From the NCBI RefSeq assembly GCF_004193775.1, contig NC_041004.1, positions 372,001 through 436,000 on the forward strand: DNA of 64,000 nt. Reading direction: 5' to 3'. This DNA is from Glycine soja (taxonomy: Eukaryota > Streptophyta > Magnoliopsida > Fabales > Fabaceae). Positions 33,670-45,250 of the stretch are shown one piece after another; position 1 is the stretch's first letter, and every line of letters begins with the position of its first letter. The notes under the pieces are model-generated. The model was not told the DNA's origin, did no database searches, and saw nothing but the letters and a program-made list of their open reading frames with translations. Both the position numbers and the translations under genes were made by a program.

Positions 33670-35470
33670 TCAGGAACCAATGATTCTGAGGATGAAGCAT
33701 CTAATGATGGAGTAGTTTTTTCCAACTTGGAGAAAGATGATGATAGTAGTCCATATCAGAAGATGCCTTGCTCCCAACATGAATCAAAAAAGACATGAAG
33801 AGCTGAATTAGAAGAGAACTAGGCACTTGGCAGGATTAACTATATTATATTACTCATTCAAATTTTACACAAACACTGAACTTAACCAGTTTGTACTATT
33901 GGTTTGAATTTTGAAAGTGACATCTGAATCATTACTCTCAACCAATGCCCCACATGGTCCATTCTCCATAGCAGCTGGCATCAATACATGGATGCACCTT
34001 TTCCACTGAAAAGGAGAAGAAGTTTGAGTTGGCTCATATGGAATGAGAATTTCAACCAGCACTCAGGAAATAGAAAGTTCAGATTTCTTTCATGTTACTT
34101 TTTCCCCTCTCTCTATGCTGGAGTGGGGTTATGATAGGGTGTGTTTCAGTATTCTTTATATCTATTTTTTCAATGTCAAAAGCTATGATGAGAAACACCA
34201 CCTACCATCCTTTCTTGTACTAAGGTCCAAGTCCTAATTAAATGTGTTCACTGCCTGAAATACTAACACAAAAATGCCTTTTCCTATAAACATCAAAGTT
34301 TAGTAGAGACAACGCATTTTCCATTTTGATGTATATGCTAGTTCATGATGAGGTGTCAATGTGCTGGAGAAATTACATCATCAGATCAGCATTATAGACT
34401 TGGATAGTGGTTGTGCCTTTACAGAAAGGTAAGAACACGATTCATGTAGGGTAACATCTAACTTAAGAATACATCATACCAATTAGTTAGTACGATGAGA
34501 TTGTAATATAAATTAGGCTTAAATATATTGTTTTTGGGTAGTTGTAAGTTTGTAATTTTTCAATTTTAGTCTCAATAAAAATTTATGTTCATTTTTAATT
34601 CTTATAAGTTTGTATTTTTTTAATTTTGATCCATATAAGATATTTTGTTTATTTTTAATCCTTGTAAATTTGTGTTTTTTCAATTTTGATCCCTCTAAGC
34701 GCGAACTTATGTGGGATATACATAAAAAAATAAAATTTTAAAGGGACTAAAATTGAAAAAACACAAATTTATAAGGATTAAAAATAAATCAAGAAACTTA
34801 CCGAGACCAAAATTGAAAAAACGCTAACTTACAAGAACTAAAATTAAAAAAATAAACTTACAAAGACTAAAAAATAAAAAAAGCTAACTTACCGGAACTA
34901 AAAACATATTTATATTTAAATCTATAAGGTAACTAAAGTTTTCTCATAAGTGGAAAAGAAAGATAGATAGAGAAAAAGAAAATTGAAAAAGGGTTGCTAA
35001 TCTTTTGGTCCTTTTATAACTGGGTAAGCATAGTTTATGGACAAAAAGTGATTTCTTTAGTTATGTAAGGTGCTGTGTTATTAGACTGGTATAGGTTAGC
35101 TTTTATAACACCTTGATCTTTTATATATATATATATATATATTTTATCCGTAAAAATTGAATAAGTATCAAATGTTTTATAACATTTACATATTTTATTC
35201 AATTCAGTTAGACCTTGATGATTTTGTTATATTATCTAAGGAAAACAAGGATATTCATGTTAAGTATAATAATAGTTCAATACAGAGAGCGTGGGGGCAA
35301 TTTATAGGTAAATTATAAAAATGTTTTTCTATTTTCTATTTCGCGTGCAGTTTACTCTCTAAACGTTTTATTTATCTGATTTCATTCGGACAACTATCTG
35401 AATTTGTCGTTTACCACTTTCTAATTTATTAGTACCTTTTAGTTTTAGATGACAAGTATATGAAATTAAC
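32940..35470 (+). repeat. Segmental duplication, source copy (block A)
   Basis: This block covers the end of intron 4, exon 5 and 1.7 kb downstream of the SEC14-like gene. It is matched in direct orientation by about 42335-45250. Shared anchors in order: AGAACCAAATT-type intron repeat, ATACTTTTGGTTTATTTTTG, TACTAGTTTCAAGTGAGTT, the exon 5 start TGGTGAAACCATTTCTAGAA, AACTAGGCACTTGGCAGG, TTTTGATGTAT with AGTTCATGATGAGGTGTCAA, and TTCTATTTTCTATTTCGCGT. Indels, not rearrangements, separate the copies. Confidence 0.8.
34513..34915. mobile_element. MITE inserted in block A only
   Basis: About 400 bp with inverted ends, GGCTTAAATATATTGTTTTT at the left and, reverse complemented from the right, AGATTTAAATATAAATATG. 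The arms repeat TTTTTCAATTTTAGTC / AACTTACAAGAACTAAAAT units. The duplicate block B has no such sequence: it reads TATAAATTACCCTAAAGTT at about 44818 where block A is interrupted. This is therefore an insertion younger than the duplication, or it was lost from B. Confidence 0.65.
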
Positions 35471-36825
35471 ACAAAATGGTTAATAGCGGCATCGTCATGT
35501 TGTAATTTTTTATTATCAATTGGAATTCGGGGTAAATTTCAGTGATTAAAATCTTGAAAGAATAATAAACTGTATCGGTTGAATTTTCAGAAGATAAAAT
35601 TCAAAAGAACGAAGTTGAAAAGTGATTTTTTTAAGAAAAAAATGGCATGGAGTGATGTTGTGAATGGTCATTTTTTTTGCTAATTGTTAATTTAATGCAT
35701 TGTATTGGATAATCCAACGAATTAGTTGTGTTCTATAAGGTGTAAATAAATTAAATTATTAGGTTTAGATTTTAAACTACAAAACTTTAAGGTCAAAATA
35801 ACTTTTTCATATAGATAGATAAACAAATAGAAAGATGAATCAAAATGACATTAAGATAACTTACGCCATTAAATAACTTTCAATTAATTTTATCTCAAAA
35901 CACATTGATGGGATGATAATTTCTCATATATAGATCATATCTATCAAATTTTATATTAATAAAAATTATTTAATATCTCATTCATAGATCATAATTAATA
36001 TAATATATATTTTTAAAATATATTAAAATATAAATTATTTTTTATTTTTTTATTAATATTTAATTTTTATAAAATTTAACATAATTAATGAAAATAATAT
36101 ATAATTCAACAGTTGAATTAATGAAATTCTTCACATTCTATATAGTTTAAAAGGAAAACCCTTAATTGCTGAAATGACTTTTATCCAACTAATAATATTG
36201 TACTTAATTATATGTTTAGTTACCAATATAGAATGTAAACTTGATATTCTATATTGGTAATAATAGTTGGGTTAAAGTAAAGTAAACTCTAATATTTTTT
36301 TTCCAATACTTAAACTGTTACGAGTTCATAAGTGAAGTTTACGTAAGTGAATTCATATGTATTTAGGATTCAAAGTAAAGTTGACGAATTTTTCACTTCT
36401 AAACTTCACTCTCATAGTACCCCCACCATGATATGATGACAGATTCACAAATTGTAACATATCCCGTTGATAAGGTTAATGACGTGTTATAAAATTTGAA
36501 TCCAAAATACATATCTATGAATTCAGGATTGCTTCAGTAACATTTGATATGCCGGCAAATTGCAAATGTCTGCTAAACATAATTTTGGGCATTGATTCCC
36601 ATTCATACCAAGGTAAAGACTAACAGAATTTGAATACATGAATATGCATTAATCAATCCATGATTGCTTAAGTAACATTTTATTTAGCAAGTAAACACAT
36701 TCACATGTTTAAACTTCAAAACACTAATTGAACTGTAAGAGTTTTACCTCAAGCATTATCATCATTTATGGAAACATATGGCATGACCAAGCACCAATTA
36801 ACTCAAAATCAATCAACAAAAATTA
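35471..36825. other. Intergenic region, no gene seen
   Basis: AT-rich DNA with stops in all frames and no recognised repeat ends. A (TA)n tract lies just upstream in block A (about 35120-35142). This stretch separates block A from the 3' end of the minus-strand small gene. Confidence 0.45.
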
Positions 36826-37143
36826 TTACTCAGCGCGAGACTTGACAATGAAATTTTGGCGACTTATGGGATTCATGACCACTGGTGGACCGGCAGTACG
36901 AGGCCATGCCTGCAATTTTTTGTCAGTCTCTTCTGCCCACTCATTGTTTGTAATAGTTCCAGGGGTAGAACCTGAAGAAAGAAGTTAGCAGTTACATACT
37001 GCTGCAACAGCTACAAAGCAAATCAATTCCTATGATAAACACAACTTACCTCCAAATAGCTTTTTGTCTGAAACATAATAATCACAAACCCATGCAACTC
37101 CAAATGATCCAAGAATAGCAGAAATGATATACTTGCCTGACAT
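36826..37143 (-). CDS. Conserved 79-aa plant protein, DUF1138-like
   Basis: Two coding exons on the minus strand, 37143-37050 and 36971-36826, joined by GT-AG, totalling 240 nt. The N-terminus MSGKYIISAILGSFGVAWVC is hydrophobic (one likely membrane segment at residues 5-25). It is followed by DYYVSDKKLFGGSTPGTITN, an EEWAEETDKK-like stretch (actual NEWAEETDKK) and a C-terminus rich in conserved residues, AWPRTAGPPVVMNPISRQNF. I recognise this as a small plant-specific family that I believe is DUF1138. Function is unknown to me; a small organelle-membrane protein is plausible. A 5' leader exon with donor at about 38012 precedes the start. The frame is intact. Confidence 0.78.
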
Positions 37144-38012
37144 GATTACAGACTACACTACACAAAACAAAAAGAATAAATAATTTAAGTCAAAATTCAA
37201 AAGAGAAAGAAAAAGACTACATGAATGACAGACAATCCTATCCAAATAAACAAAGGGTATGACACAAGAAAATTGCAAAAAAAAAAAAAAAAAACGATCA
37301 GGGTTGATTTCACACTCAACTGCACAGGCACTAAAAGCATGGAATATGAAACCATGACAGCCAATATGGTAAAGCAACAAATTCCTAAGATCCTACTAAC
37401 TCAAGAGCATAACAATGGAAGTCCCTTTGACAAATTAACTCCATGCTAAATGCTAAACATCCTAACAACCGGAGAAACAAGGATATGAATCATGAACAAA
37501 TATAAAAATCCAAAATTGATTGAAGAAAACAGTAACCACAAGGAGTCAAAGCAGATTGTGTACATCAAAAGACAATTGTCAACAGAAAAAACTCTACATT
37601 ACATGTGGCAACAATTTTAGACTAAAACATTAATATGCCCACAAGATGGGGGATTATGTAAAAAGTACAGGCCAACAACCCATAAGGAAATTAATCAGAA
37701 ATTTCTGTTGGCACCACCTAAAGGGTATCAGTGAAGACATTCACACAACAAAATCCATTGGAACCACAGAGCGTACATAGAATAGAGAAGGTAAGGCATT
37801 GTCACAAACAACAGCGTATAGAATTTAAAGGCAAATTTTTTAAAGGAAATCAAATTTCGCACAAAATCCAATCCACAAATCGACACAATTAATTGGCAGA
37901 ATCAATTAAACAATAGCAAAAATCGAATTAGATATTCAGATATCTGAGATAAAAGCTCGCGAGAGATGAAATTGAGAAAGCTTAGAGAAGAGGGCTAGGG
38001 TTAGGATTCGTA

Positions 38013-38060
38013 CCTGAAGCCTTAGATCCGTTGAGCGATAGAGCGAAATGGAAGAGATGA
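38013..38060 (-). other. 5' leader exon of the 79-aa protein gene (inferred)
   Basis: On the minus strand, GATCTAAGGCTTCAG/GTACGAATCC gives a good donor at 38012, about 870 nt upstream of the ATG at 37143. The acceptor just before the coding exon is not fixed. Transcription start inferred near 38060. Confidence 0.4.
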
Positions 38061-38172
38061 AACACTACGTTTTTACTTCACTTTTCCGCTTTCAATTATT
38101 ATTCATACCTCCCTTTGTTGATAATGTACCTCCTTTTATTTCTTTTTGCTTCCAAAAATAGCCTTTTGTAAT

Positions 38173-39631
38173 GGTTTAATTAAGTTTTTCATACCTGAAA
38201 AATAGATTGTCAGATTACTACCTAACATTCATTTTTTTTCAACTAAGTACCTGAAAAAATTTTGTTTTAATTTACTATCTACTGCTAGTCTTTTTCCGTT
38301 AAATAATGACGTGACAGACGGAGTGTCACATCATCATGCCTTATCACTAACACCTCAGGGTCACATCATCACCTTCTTCCCTTTTTTCCCCTTCTTCTCC
38401 TTTTCCAACGGAAACCACCACCATCGCGCCACCACCACCGACCGCACCGCGCCGACTGCACCGCGCCATCCAACCCCTTCTCCTTCTCCTTTATGGTTTC
38501 TGGTTGAGGTTCAAGCACCAAATACAAAGATGCATATAATAATTAAAAGCACTTGACAAAAAAAAATGGAACTCTTCACAGAAAAAACAAAAATGAAAAA
38601 GCATAATGTAGGGAGTTTGCTAAGAATCACACATAGTCCAAGCAATCAACAGAGAGTTAGATATCCTTTGCTGAGAAAACTCTAAGGAAAGAGGGGGGAA
38701 ACAAAAACAAATTTAGTTTTGAAGATACCAAATCTTGATTAAATAAAAAATCCATAGATTGATTTCTTTTTCTCTTTTTTTTTGTAACGTATGGGGAGGA
38801 TTCTGATTTTCGAGTTTCTTGAGTAAATAAACAAAATGGTTGGTGGGTAAGAGAGAAACAAAAAAATGAAAAAAGAGTGACATGCAACAAAAGGTATGAG
38901 ATTTAGAGTTACCAGAGGAAAATATTGTGTTGGTTGGTTAGAAGAGGTGAATTATGGAAGCATTTGGCATCTAATCCGGCACATGCGTCGGGAAAAAGAG
39001 ATCAACCGAAGGGGAAAGCTACAAAATAAGACACGTCTTCCCACCTACCTATCCCTCTCTAATTCAATGCAACCACCAAGCTGCAACAAAAACAAGAGTA
39101 AAGACACAATGTAGAATAACAATAGTAAGCAAAGAAAAAGAAAGGTACAAAGTGTAGTGTGTAGTGTTTAGTGTAGAGAAAGATTGAAAAGGGCAAAAGT
39201 ACTTCTATTTCTGGATGGATGAGAGAAGTAACAAACTGATGGATGGAGTCCTTTCAAGTGGCACGATGGTGTTGTTTTTTGTTGGATAAGGGGAAGAAGG
39301 GGAGAAGTAGAAGGGGTTGGACGACGCAGTGGTGGCGGTCAATGATGGTGGTGGCATGACGCAGTTGGCGATGGTGGCGCGGCGTGGTCGCCAGTGGTGG
39401 CACGGTGGTGGTGGTTTCCGTTGGAGAAAGGGAAGAAGGTGCTAAGGTGTTAGTGATAAGGCGTGATGACATGACATTCAGTCTGTCATATCATCACTTA
39501 ACGGAAGGGGACCAATGACAAGTAGTAAATTGAAACAAAATTTTTTCAGGTACTTAGTTGAAAAAAAATTGAATGTTAGGTAGTAATATGAAAATTGTCT
39601 ATTTTCCGAGTATGAAAAACTTAATTAAGCC
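38173..39631. mobile_element. MULE with ~300-bp inverted ends and perfect 9-bp TSD
   Basis: A 1459-bp element. The left end is GGTTTAATTAAGTTTTTCAT and the right end the inverted ATGAAAAACTTAATTAAGCC. Arms of about 300 bp share AAAATTTTGTTTTAATTTAC/GTAAATTGAAACAAAATTTT, the GTGATAAGGCGTGATGACAT region and GC-rich proline/Ala-type repeats. Both flanks carry TTTTGTAAT (38164-38172 and 39632-39640), a perfect 9-bp duplication. The interior (about 38520-39240) differs from the arms and looks like a captured host segment with T-rich leader-like sequence on the minus strand. No transposase frame is visible. Confidence 0.85.
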
Positions 39632-39640
39632 TTTTGTAAT

Positions 39641-42334
39641 TTATATCTCCCTTACTGTTTTGTTATATTGACATTAAGCTCAATACAAATTTTAAACAAC
39701 ATGCTAAATAAAAATGAAAAAAAGGGATAATAGAATCAATTTGACAAATTGAAACTGATCCAATATGACTTAGCAACTATAAAATTTGGACGGTGTCTTC
39801 GATGAATTAGGTAACTAAGTGGTCTATGGTGGATTAGTAATTTTTCACTTATAGATTTATCAATAAAATATTGAACGGTTGAGATTAAGCTATTAATTAA
39901 TTTTAGTAATTAAAATTATTTTACACAATGCTAGTTTTGTCCCTTATCATTTGTCCTCTTCATTTGTTCCTTGGCCTTTCTTTTCCTCCCTCATCATTGT
40001 TCTCCATCGGTGTTTCCCGTCAGAGGTGATTTTTTACAACGAAAATACCATTATTTACTTCTTTTTCTTCTTCTTCCCATCGTTCCCCCTCTTCTTCCTT
40101 CCATTCTCGCCTCACTGTGCCCCAAATCCGCTGATCTCTGTCAAGAATCCTATTACCTAGATCGCAACAACACTCTCTACAACACGTTCTACACCGCTTG
40201 CAACACCTTCTCCAACTCGAGCAGTCGCAAACCCCATGGTTTTGACCACATCGCATTCCACATGATTTGGAAATAAAACACTGCTATTAGAAAGTCCAAT
40301 GGCACGTGCAGGTGCAACCGCACATTGCTGGAGCGCTAGTAAGGGAATCCTGAACCAACGAAAGTCTCACTACAATCAACCCATGTGGAATCAATTCATA
40401 CTAAACAAAAAGCTCATTCTCTCTTCTTTCCCTCTGTGAAAGTGAAAAGAATTAGAGGTACAAATTTGTGCACAAATCCATTTTTGTTCTCTATCCACAA
40501 TATCGATTTAATCACAAACATATAACTAATAGTGTCTTTAGGTCATGGTGATTCGATGTATCTGTGACGGATTTGCTGGTGACAGGCTTGAAAGGGTAGA
40601 GCAAAAGGGAAGCTTGTTGTTTGTAGATGAGAGAAGTGAAAAAGTAGCAAATGTTGTCAGTTCTAGAGAGAGAAGTGGAAACGAAAAAACAAAACAAAAC
40701 AAAACTATTGTTAAGGATAAAATTGTGTTAAGTCAAAAGACATTTATATCTTAAAGTCGAATTAAAACTCATAATTATTTTGATTAGATGCAAATAAATA
40801 CAAATGATAAAAAAATGCATCTAATATGCTATTAAATCATGATTTGTCTCTATGCGTTTGAAGTTTTCAGACAAGACACTCATAAGACGATCTAATATAG
40901 CATTTAAGTAGTATATTTAAGACATTCATTTAATATTCTATGTATAAGAGTCTTTCATGCAAAAAACATTCTCCTAGGATTTGTCAAAGTCCTATGAAGA
41001 ATTAATGAAGCCCACTATCTGGAAGACATTGGTCCTCATAAAAAAACACGATTTATTGTTGCAGACTTGCTATGATGAAAAAAGTGATTTCCCTACTAAA
41101 GTACAATACACACTATCCTATCAGCATGATCTTTGCATGAAAAAGGGATGTGCATTTAATTCAAGGATTAAATGCTCCAACGAACTCAAGACATCAGACG
41201 AAGAATCCAACCGTTGAGAGACAACAAATACTTGAAGATAAAGACTATATATAAAATAAGCTTTGAAGAAACAAGAGACAAAAAATCTTCGTGAATCATT
41301 CTTTCTTTCTTTATTGTAGGGTTTTCTATAAATTCTTGTAAAGATACAAAACTCTCAAAATGTCTTGTATACCTTAAGAGAAAAAACTAAAAGTACTAAG
41401 TGATATATTCGCCTATTAGACGATCATACTTTAATTAGTGAATAACCTTTCATCAAATCTTGTTGATTTGTTTAGAGCTAGTAGTGGCTTGGTAGGACAA
41501 AGAATATAAGATTTAAGTCAAGATTGGGATAGAGCTTGCAAGTGTAAGAGCCAGAAGCGACAATGAACAATATTTGTAACCTTGATAAATTAGTAGAAAC
41601 TTGGTGATTGTCAAGAACTTAACATAGTCTTAAGATTGAGACAAACCAGTATAAATTCTATGTGCTTTCTTGTTTAAACTGACAAAGGGGTTTTGAATTT
41701 TTTTTTAGATCTCACGTCTTCCTTTTAAAGAAAATTGTTTTTCTTATCGTCTAATGTATTTATATTCATTAGACTATAAAAGTGTTTTACAGTTTTTAGA
41801 AAAAATATATATTTCTAAAAACACAATTCAGTCCACTTTCTTGTGTTATTTACTTTTACAAATTATAATTTCATTTGGTTAACAAAACTGGTCCACTATA
41901 GATTACTTTGTTACCTAGTCCACCCCAGACATTGTCTAAAATTTGCAAGTGAATTCAGTTGAAAAAGGTTTGAACTTGAACAGAGAGAAGAAAAACTCTC
42001 ACCCTTTGAATTTCCATATAGAAAAGCAGTAGTGCAAACAACAACACCCATTCTCGCAATGTGCAAATCGTGATTCTGTTGTGTTACAATTTGTTTAACA
42101 CAACTGAATCGTGATTTCATTGTGTTATAGAAATTGTAGGTGGGAAGAATGGGTGCCAATATTAGAGGGAAGGAGGCAAAGTGCATTTCGGTATTTGCAC
42201 ATTGATGGTAGGGGTCAAAAGCAATTTTGGAGGGGCCAATATCAATTCCCAAGAAGCAACTGCCTTGTATACATGGGCTTTCTCACCCGCTCGGCCCATA
42301 ATTCTGCATTAACCATATTCTTGTTTAAGAACTT
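39641..42334. other. Intergenic region with decayed retroelement and DNA-element traces
   Basis: No gene is supported. A degenerate element may span about 39925-40735: ACACAATGCTAGTTTTGTCC at the left and an inverse-like GGATAAAATTGTGTT at the right, with a pyrimidine-rich interior. An LTR-like stretch lies at about 40980-41700. A short hairpin, CGTGATTCTGTTGTGTTA against TAACACAACTGAATCGTG, lies at 42068-42113. The region ends at the left breakpoint of duplicate block B. Confidence 0.4.
40980..41700 (+). mobile_element. Possible degenerate LTR-retrotransposon remnant
   Basis: The stretch ends GACAAACCAGTATAAATTCT followed by ATGTGCTTTCTTGTTTAAACTG, a style typical of the 3' part of plant LTRs. 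Earlier parts, such as TCCAACCGTTGAGAGACAAC and the internal TTGTGGTAGGG-like start region, also resemble LTR sequence from memory. No paired LTR, primer site or coding frame is seen. Confidence 0.3.
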
Positions 42335-42826
42335 ATCATGTTTTCTAAAGTTAAGAGAGATTAAATTCACAAGATTTTTAAGTTTGAAGACCAAATTTGT
42401 CAATATGAAAGTATAGGAACCTTGGTTACGTTTGACTAAAAGTATAGGAAATAAAAACACATTTCTCTCAAATTCAAATTTCTACACGAAACTTGTTTCA
42501 TGAAAGAGAGAAGACAATGTATGCTCGATGAGATTTTTTATGAGTATATAATGTATCTCCCAATTTGAAGATACTTTTGGTTTATTTTTGTTCCACAATG
42601 CCGAATCATTAAATATGAGAGAATGTTATTCCAGTTAGACTGAAGTAATACTAGTTTCAAGTGAGTTGTGATATATCATATGAGTCATGTGATTTATAAG
42701 TAGAAAGACAAGCCATGATTTTGTTTGTTCCTTTCCTTTTCCGTTGAAAGTCATTCATGAACATCTCTTAAATTCAGTGTTATTATATTGTCTGTGTGTT
42801 TTATAAAAACGCTTTTCATGGTACTA

Positions 42827-43258
42827 TGGTGAAACCATTTCTAGAACCTCAAGACTTAGAAAAAGTTGATACTATCTTCATTCCTATTTATAAGATCTAA
42901 CTTTTTAAAATTGTGTATTCTTTTATATAGAACTCAATTTCATATTGTCTAATGTATTAATTATTTTTAGATTAAGAGATATTATATTGACATATATTTA
43001 AAAGAGAGAGAAACATTAATAATAAATACTTTTTTTTATAAAATTATATAAATTTAAAATAAATTTATTGTTATCAACTAATGACATGTGAAGAAGCTGA
43101 AATCCTATTTTGATGGAAAAAATATAGATGGATTCAACAATGAAACTTATGCTCAGAAAATGAAAGAAGATGACAAAAGCGTGTCCGATGTTTTTTATTC
43201 ATGTTGTTCGTCATCGCCCAATTTTTTAATCCCCGAATTTCATGAGTTAATGCATTAA
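42827..43258 (+). pseudogene. SEC14-like exon 5 pseudogene fragment
   Basis: The start of exon 5 is recognisable at 42827-42868 (TATGGTGAAACCATTTCTAG), followed by an insertion of about 220 bp. Then 43094-43258 matches the rest of the exon (CTGAAATCCTATTTTGATGG, GCTCAGAAAATGAAAGAAGA, GATGACAAAAGCGTGTCCGA). Exons 1-4 are absent, and the insertion plus substitutions break the frame. At the position of the parental TAG this copy has CAT, with TAA one codon later. The parental 3' tail resumes at about 44036, after another insertion. No function expected. Confidence 0.85.
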
Positions 43259-43553
43259 GGAACCAATGATTTTGAGGATGAAACATCTAGGTTTTGGTTT
43301 GAGAGAAAAGAGAACAGAAAAGAAATGAAATGAATAGTAAAATAAGTTGAAATTCATATTTTTTATATTTTATTTTAATTCAAAATATTTATCTCAATTT
43401 ATTTTATTTTTATTTCTTTTTACTTTATCGAACGAATCCTAGTGATATAACTTTTCAAACTTTGAGAAAAATGATGACAGTAATATATCAGTGTTATTAA
43501 AACTGGTCTGAATCGGTTGACACTTTGGATTGTTTACGCAGTCAATCCCGTAA

Positions 43554-43591
43554 TTTCTAAATCGGTTGTTCCGTTTCTAAATCGGTTGTTC
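43554..43591 (+). repeat. Short tandem repeat within the block B insertion
   Basis: TTTCTAAATCGGTTGTTC occurs twice in succession with a two-base spacer, inside the sequence inserted into the SEC14 pseudogene region. Confidence 0.6.
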
Positions 43592-45250
43592 AGCATAAAA
43601 TGTTTTTTTTTGCACAGCCTCCAATATAAGCTTTTTTGGGGAACGCACATGCCTTTCTCCGCTGAAAACACACACTTTCCTTTTAATTTTAGCTTTTTAT
43701 TAATGAGAACTGGGGCTGTTAATTTGCAACACTACTTTTTAATTTCAGAATTTTATTTTGTTTGAACTAAACACAAAACTCACCTGACACTCCAGAGGTT
43801 GCAAATGTTCACTGTAGTAAATTTAATAATGACCTATGACACTAAAATAAAAGAAAAAAGATTATCACTAAACTAGGACTGTTACTATGTGACTCAACAT
43901 ATTATTTATGTGTACTTTTACTGTAAAAATTACAAATAATATACACCCGTCTATGCAATTAAATAAGTGATACATGGATTGGACCATGATAAGATTTATG
44001 ACCAATTCAATTTTAATAACACTAGTACACATGGGAAGATGCCTTGCTCCTAATATGAGCCCAATAAGGTTGATGAATAAAAAAAGACATGAAGAGCTGA
44101 ATCAGAAGAGAACTAGGCACTTGGCAGGGTTAACTAAAATATTACTCATTCAATTTTTACACAATAACTGAATTTCAACCAGTATGTACTGTTAACTATT
44201 GCTTTGAATTTTGACAGTGACATCTAAACCATTACTCTCAAGTCTCAACCAATGCCCCATACGGTACATTGTCCATAGCAGCAGATATCAATACATGGAT
44301 CCATGCACCTTTTTTCCTCTGAAAAATGACAAGTTTGAGTTGGCTCATATGGAATGAGAATTTCAACCAGCACTCAGGAAATAGAAAGTTCAGATTTCTT
44401 TCATGTTACTTTTTCCCTCTCTCTATGCTTGAGTGGGGTTATGATAGGGTGTGTTTTAGTATTTGTGATTGCTATTTTTCAATGTCAAAAGCTATGATGA
44501 GAAACACCACCAACCACCCTTTCATGTACTATGGTCCAAGTCCTAATTAAATGTGTTCACTGCCTGAAATACTAACACAAAAATGCATTTTTTCCTTTAA
44601 ACATCAAAATTTAGTAGAGGCAAAGCATTTTCCATTTTGATGTATTTGCAAGTTCATGATGAGGTGTCAATGTGCTGGAGAAATTACTTCACCAAATCAG
44701 CATTTTAGACTTGGCTAGTGTTTGTGTCTTTACAGAAAGGAAAGCACATGACCCTTGTAGGGAAACATCTAACTTAAGAATTAATCATACCAGTTAATTA
44801 GTACGATGAGATTCTAATATAAATTACCCTAAAGTTTTCTGATAAGTGGAAAAGAAAGAGAGAGAGAGAGAGGAAAAAAGTTTGCTAATCTTTTGATCGT
44901 TTTCTAACTGGCTAAGCATAATTTACAGACAAAAAGCGTTTTCTTTAGTTCTGTAGGTATGTTAGCTTTTATAACACCTTGATCTTATACTATTCTCGAA
45001 GGAAAACAAGGACATTCATGTTAAGTATAATAATAGCATAATACATTGAGTGTGGGGCAATTTATAGGTAATTAAATTACAAAAATTCCTTTCTATTTTC
45101 TATTTCGCGTGCAGTTTACTCTCTCGACATTTTATTACTCTGATTCATTCGGACAACTATCTGAATTTGCCATTTTTTTCCACTGATATCTGAAATTGTC
45201 ATTTACCACTTCCTTAATTGATTAGTACCTTTTAGATGATAATTATATGA

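Larger units (their letters stand above)
42335..45250 (+). repeat. Segmental duplication, derived copy (block B)
   Basis: Direct duplicate of 32940-35470. Relative to block A it carries insertions at about 42869-43085 and 43292-44030. It lacks the A-block MITE (34513-34915) and the (TA)n region. The remaining parts align base for base over long stretches, for example GTTGGCTCATATGGAATGAG and AATTTCAACCAGCACTCAGG at 44339-44378. Its left end lies in the inverted-repeat element of SEC14 intron 4. Confidence 0.78.

Noticed and set aside
39925..40735. Fourth MULE-type element
   Set aside because: The ends are only loosely inverted and no 9-bp flanking repeat was found. Kept as a note in the intergenic entry.
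41911..42252. 113-aa open frame on the minus strand
   Set aside because: No recognisable protein and no splice partners. It overlaps a hairpin and repeat-like sequence.
44326..44550. 74-aa open frame in duplicate block B
   Set aside because: It corresponds to the 3' flank of the SEC14-like gene in block A, which is non-coding there.
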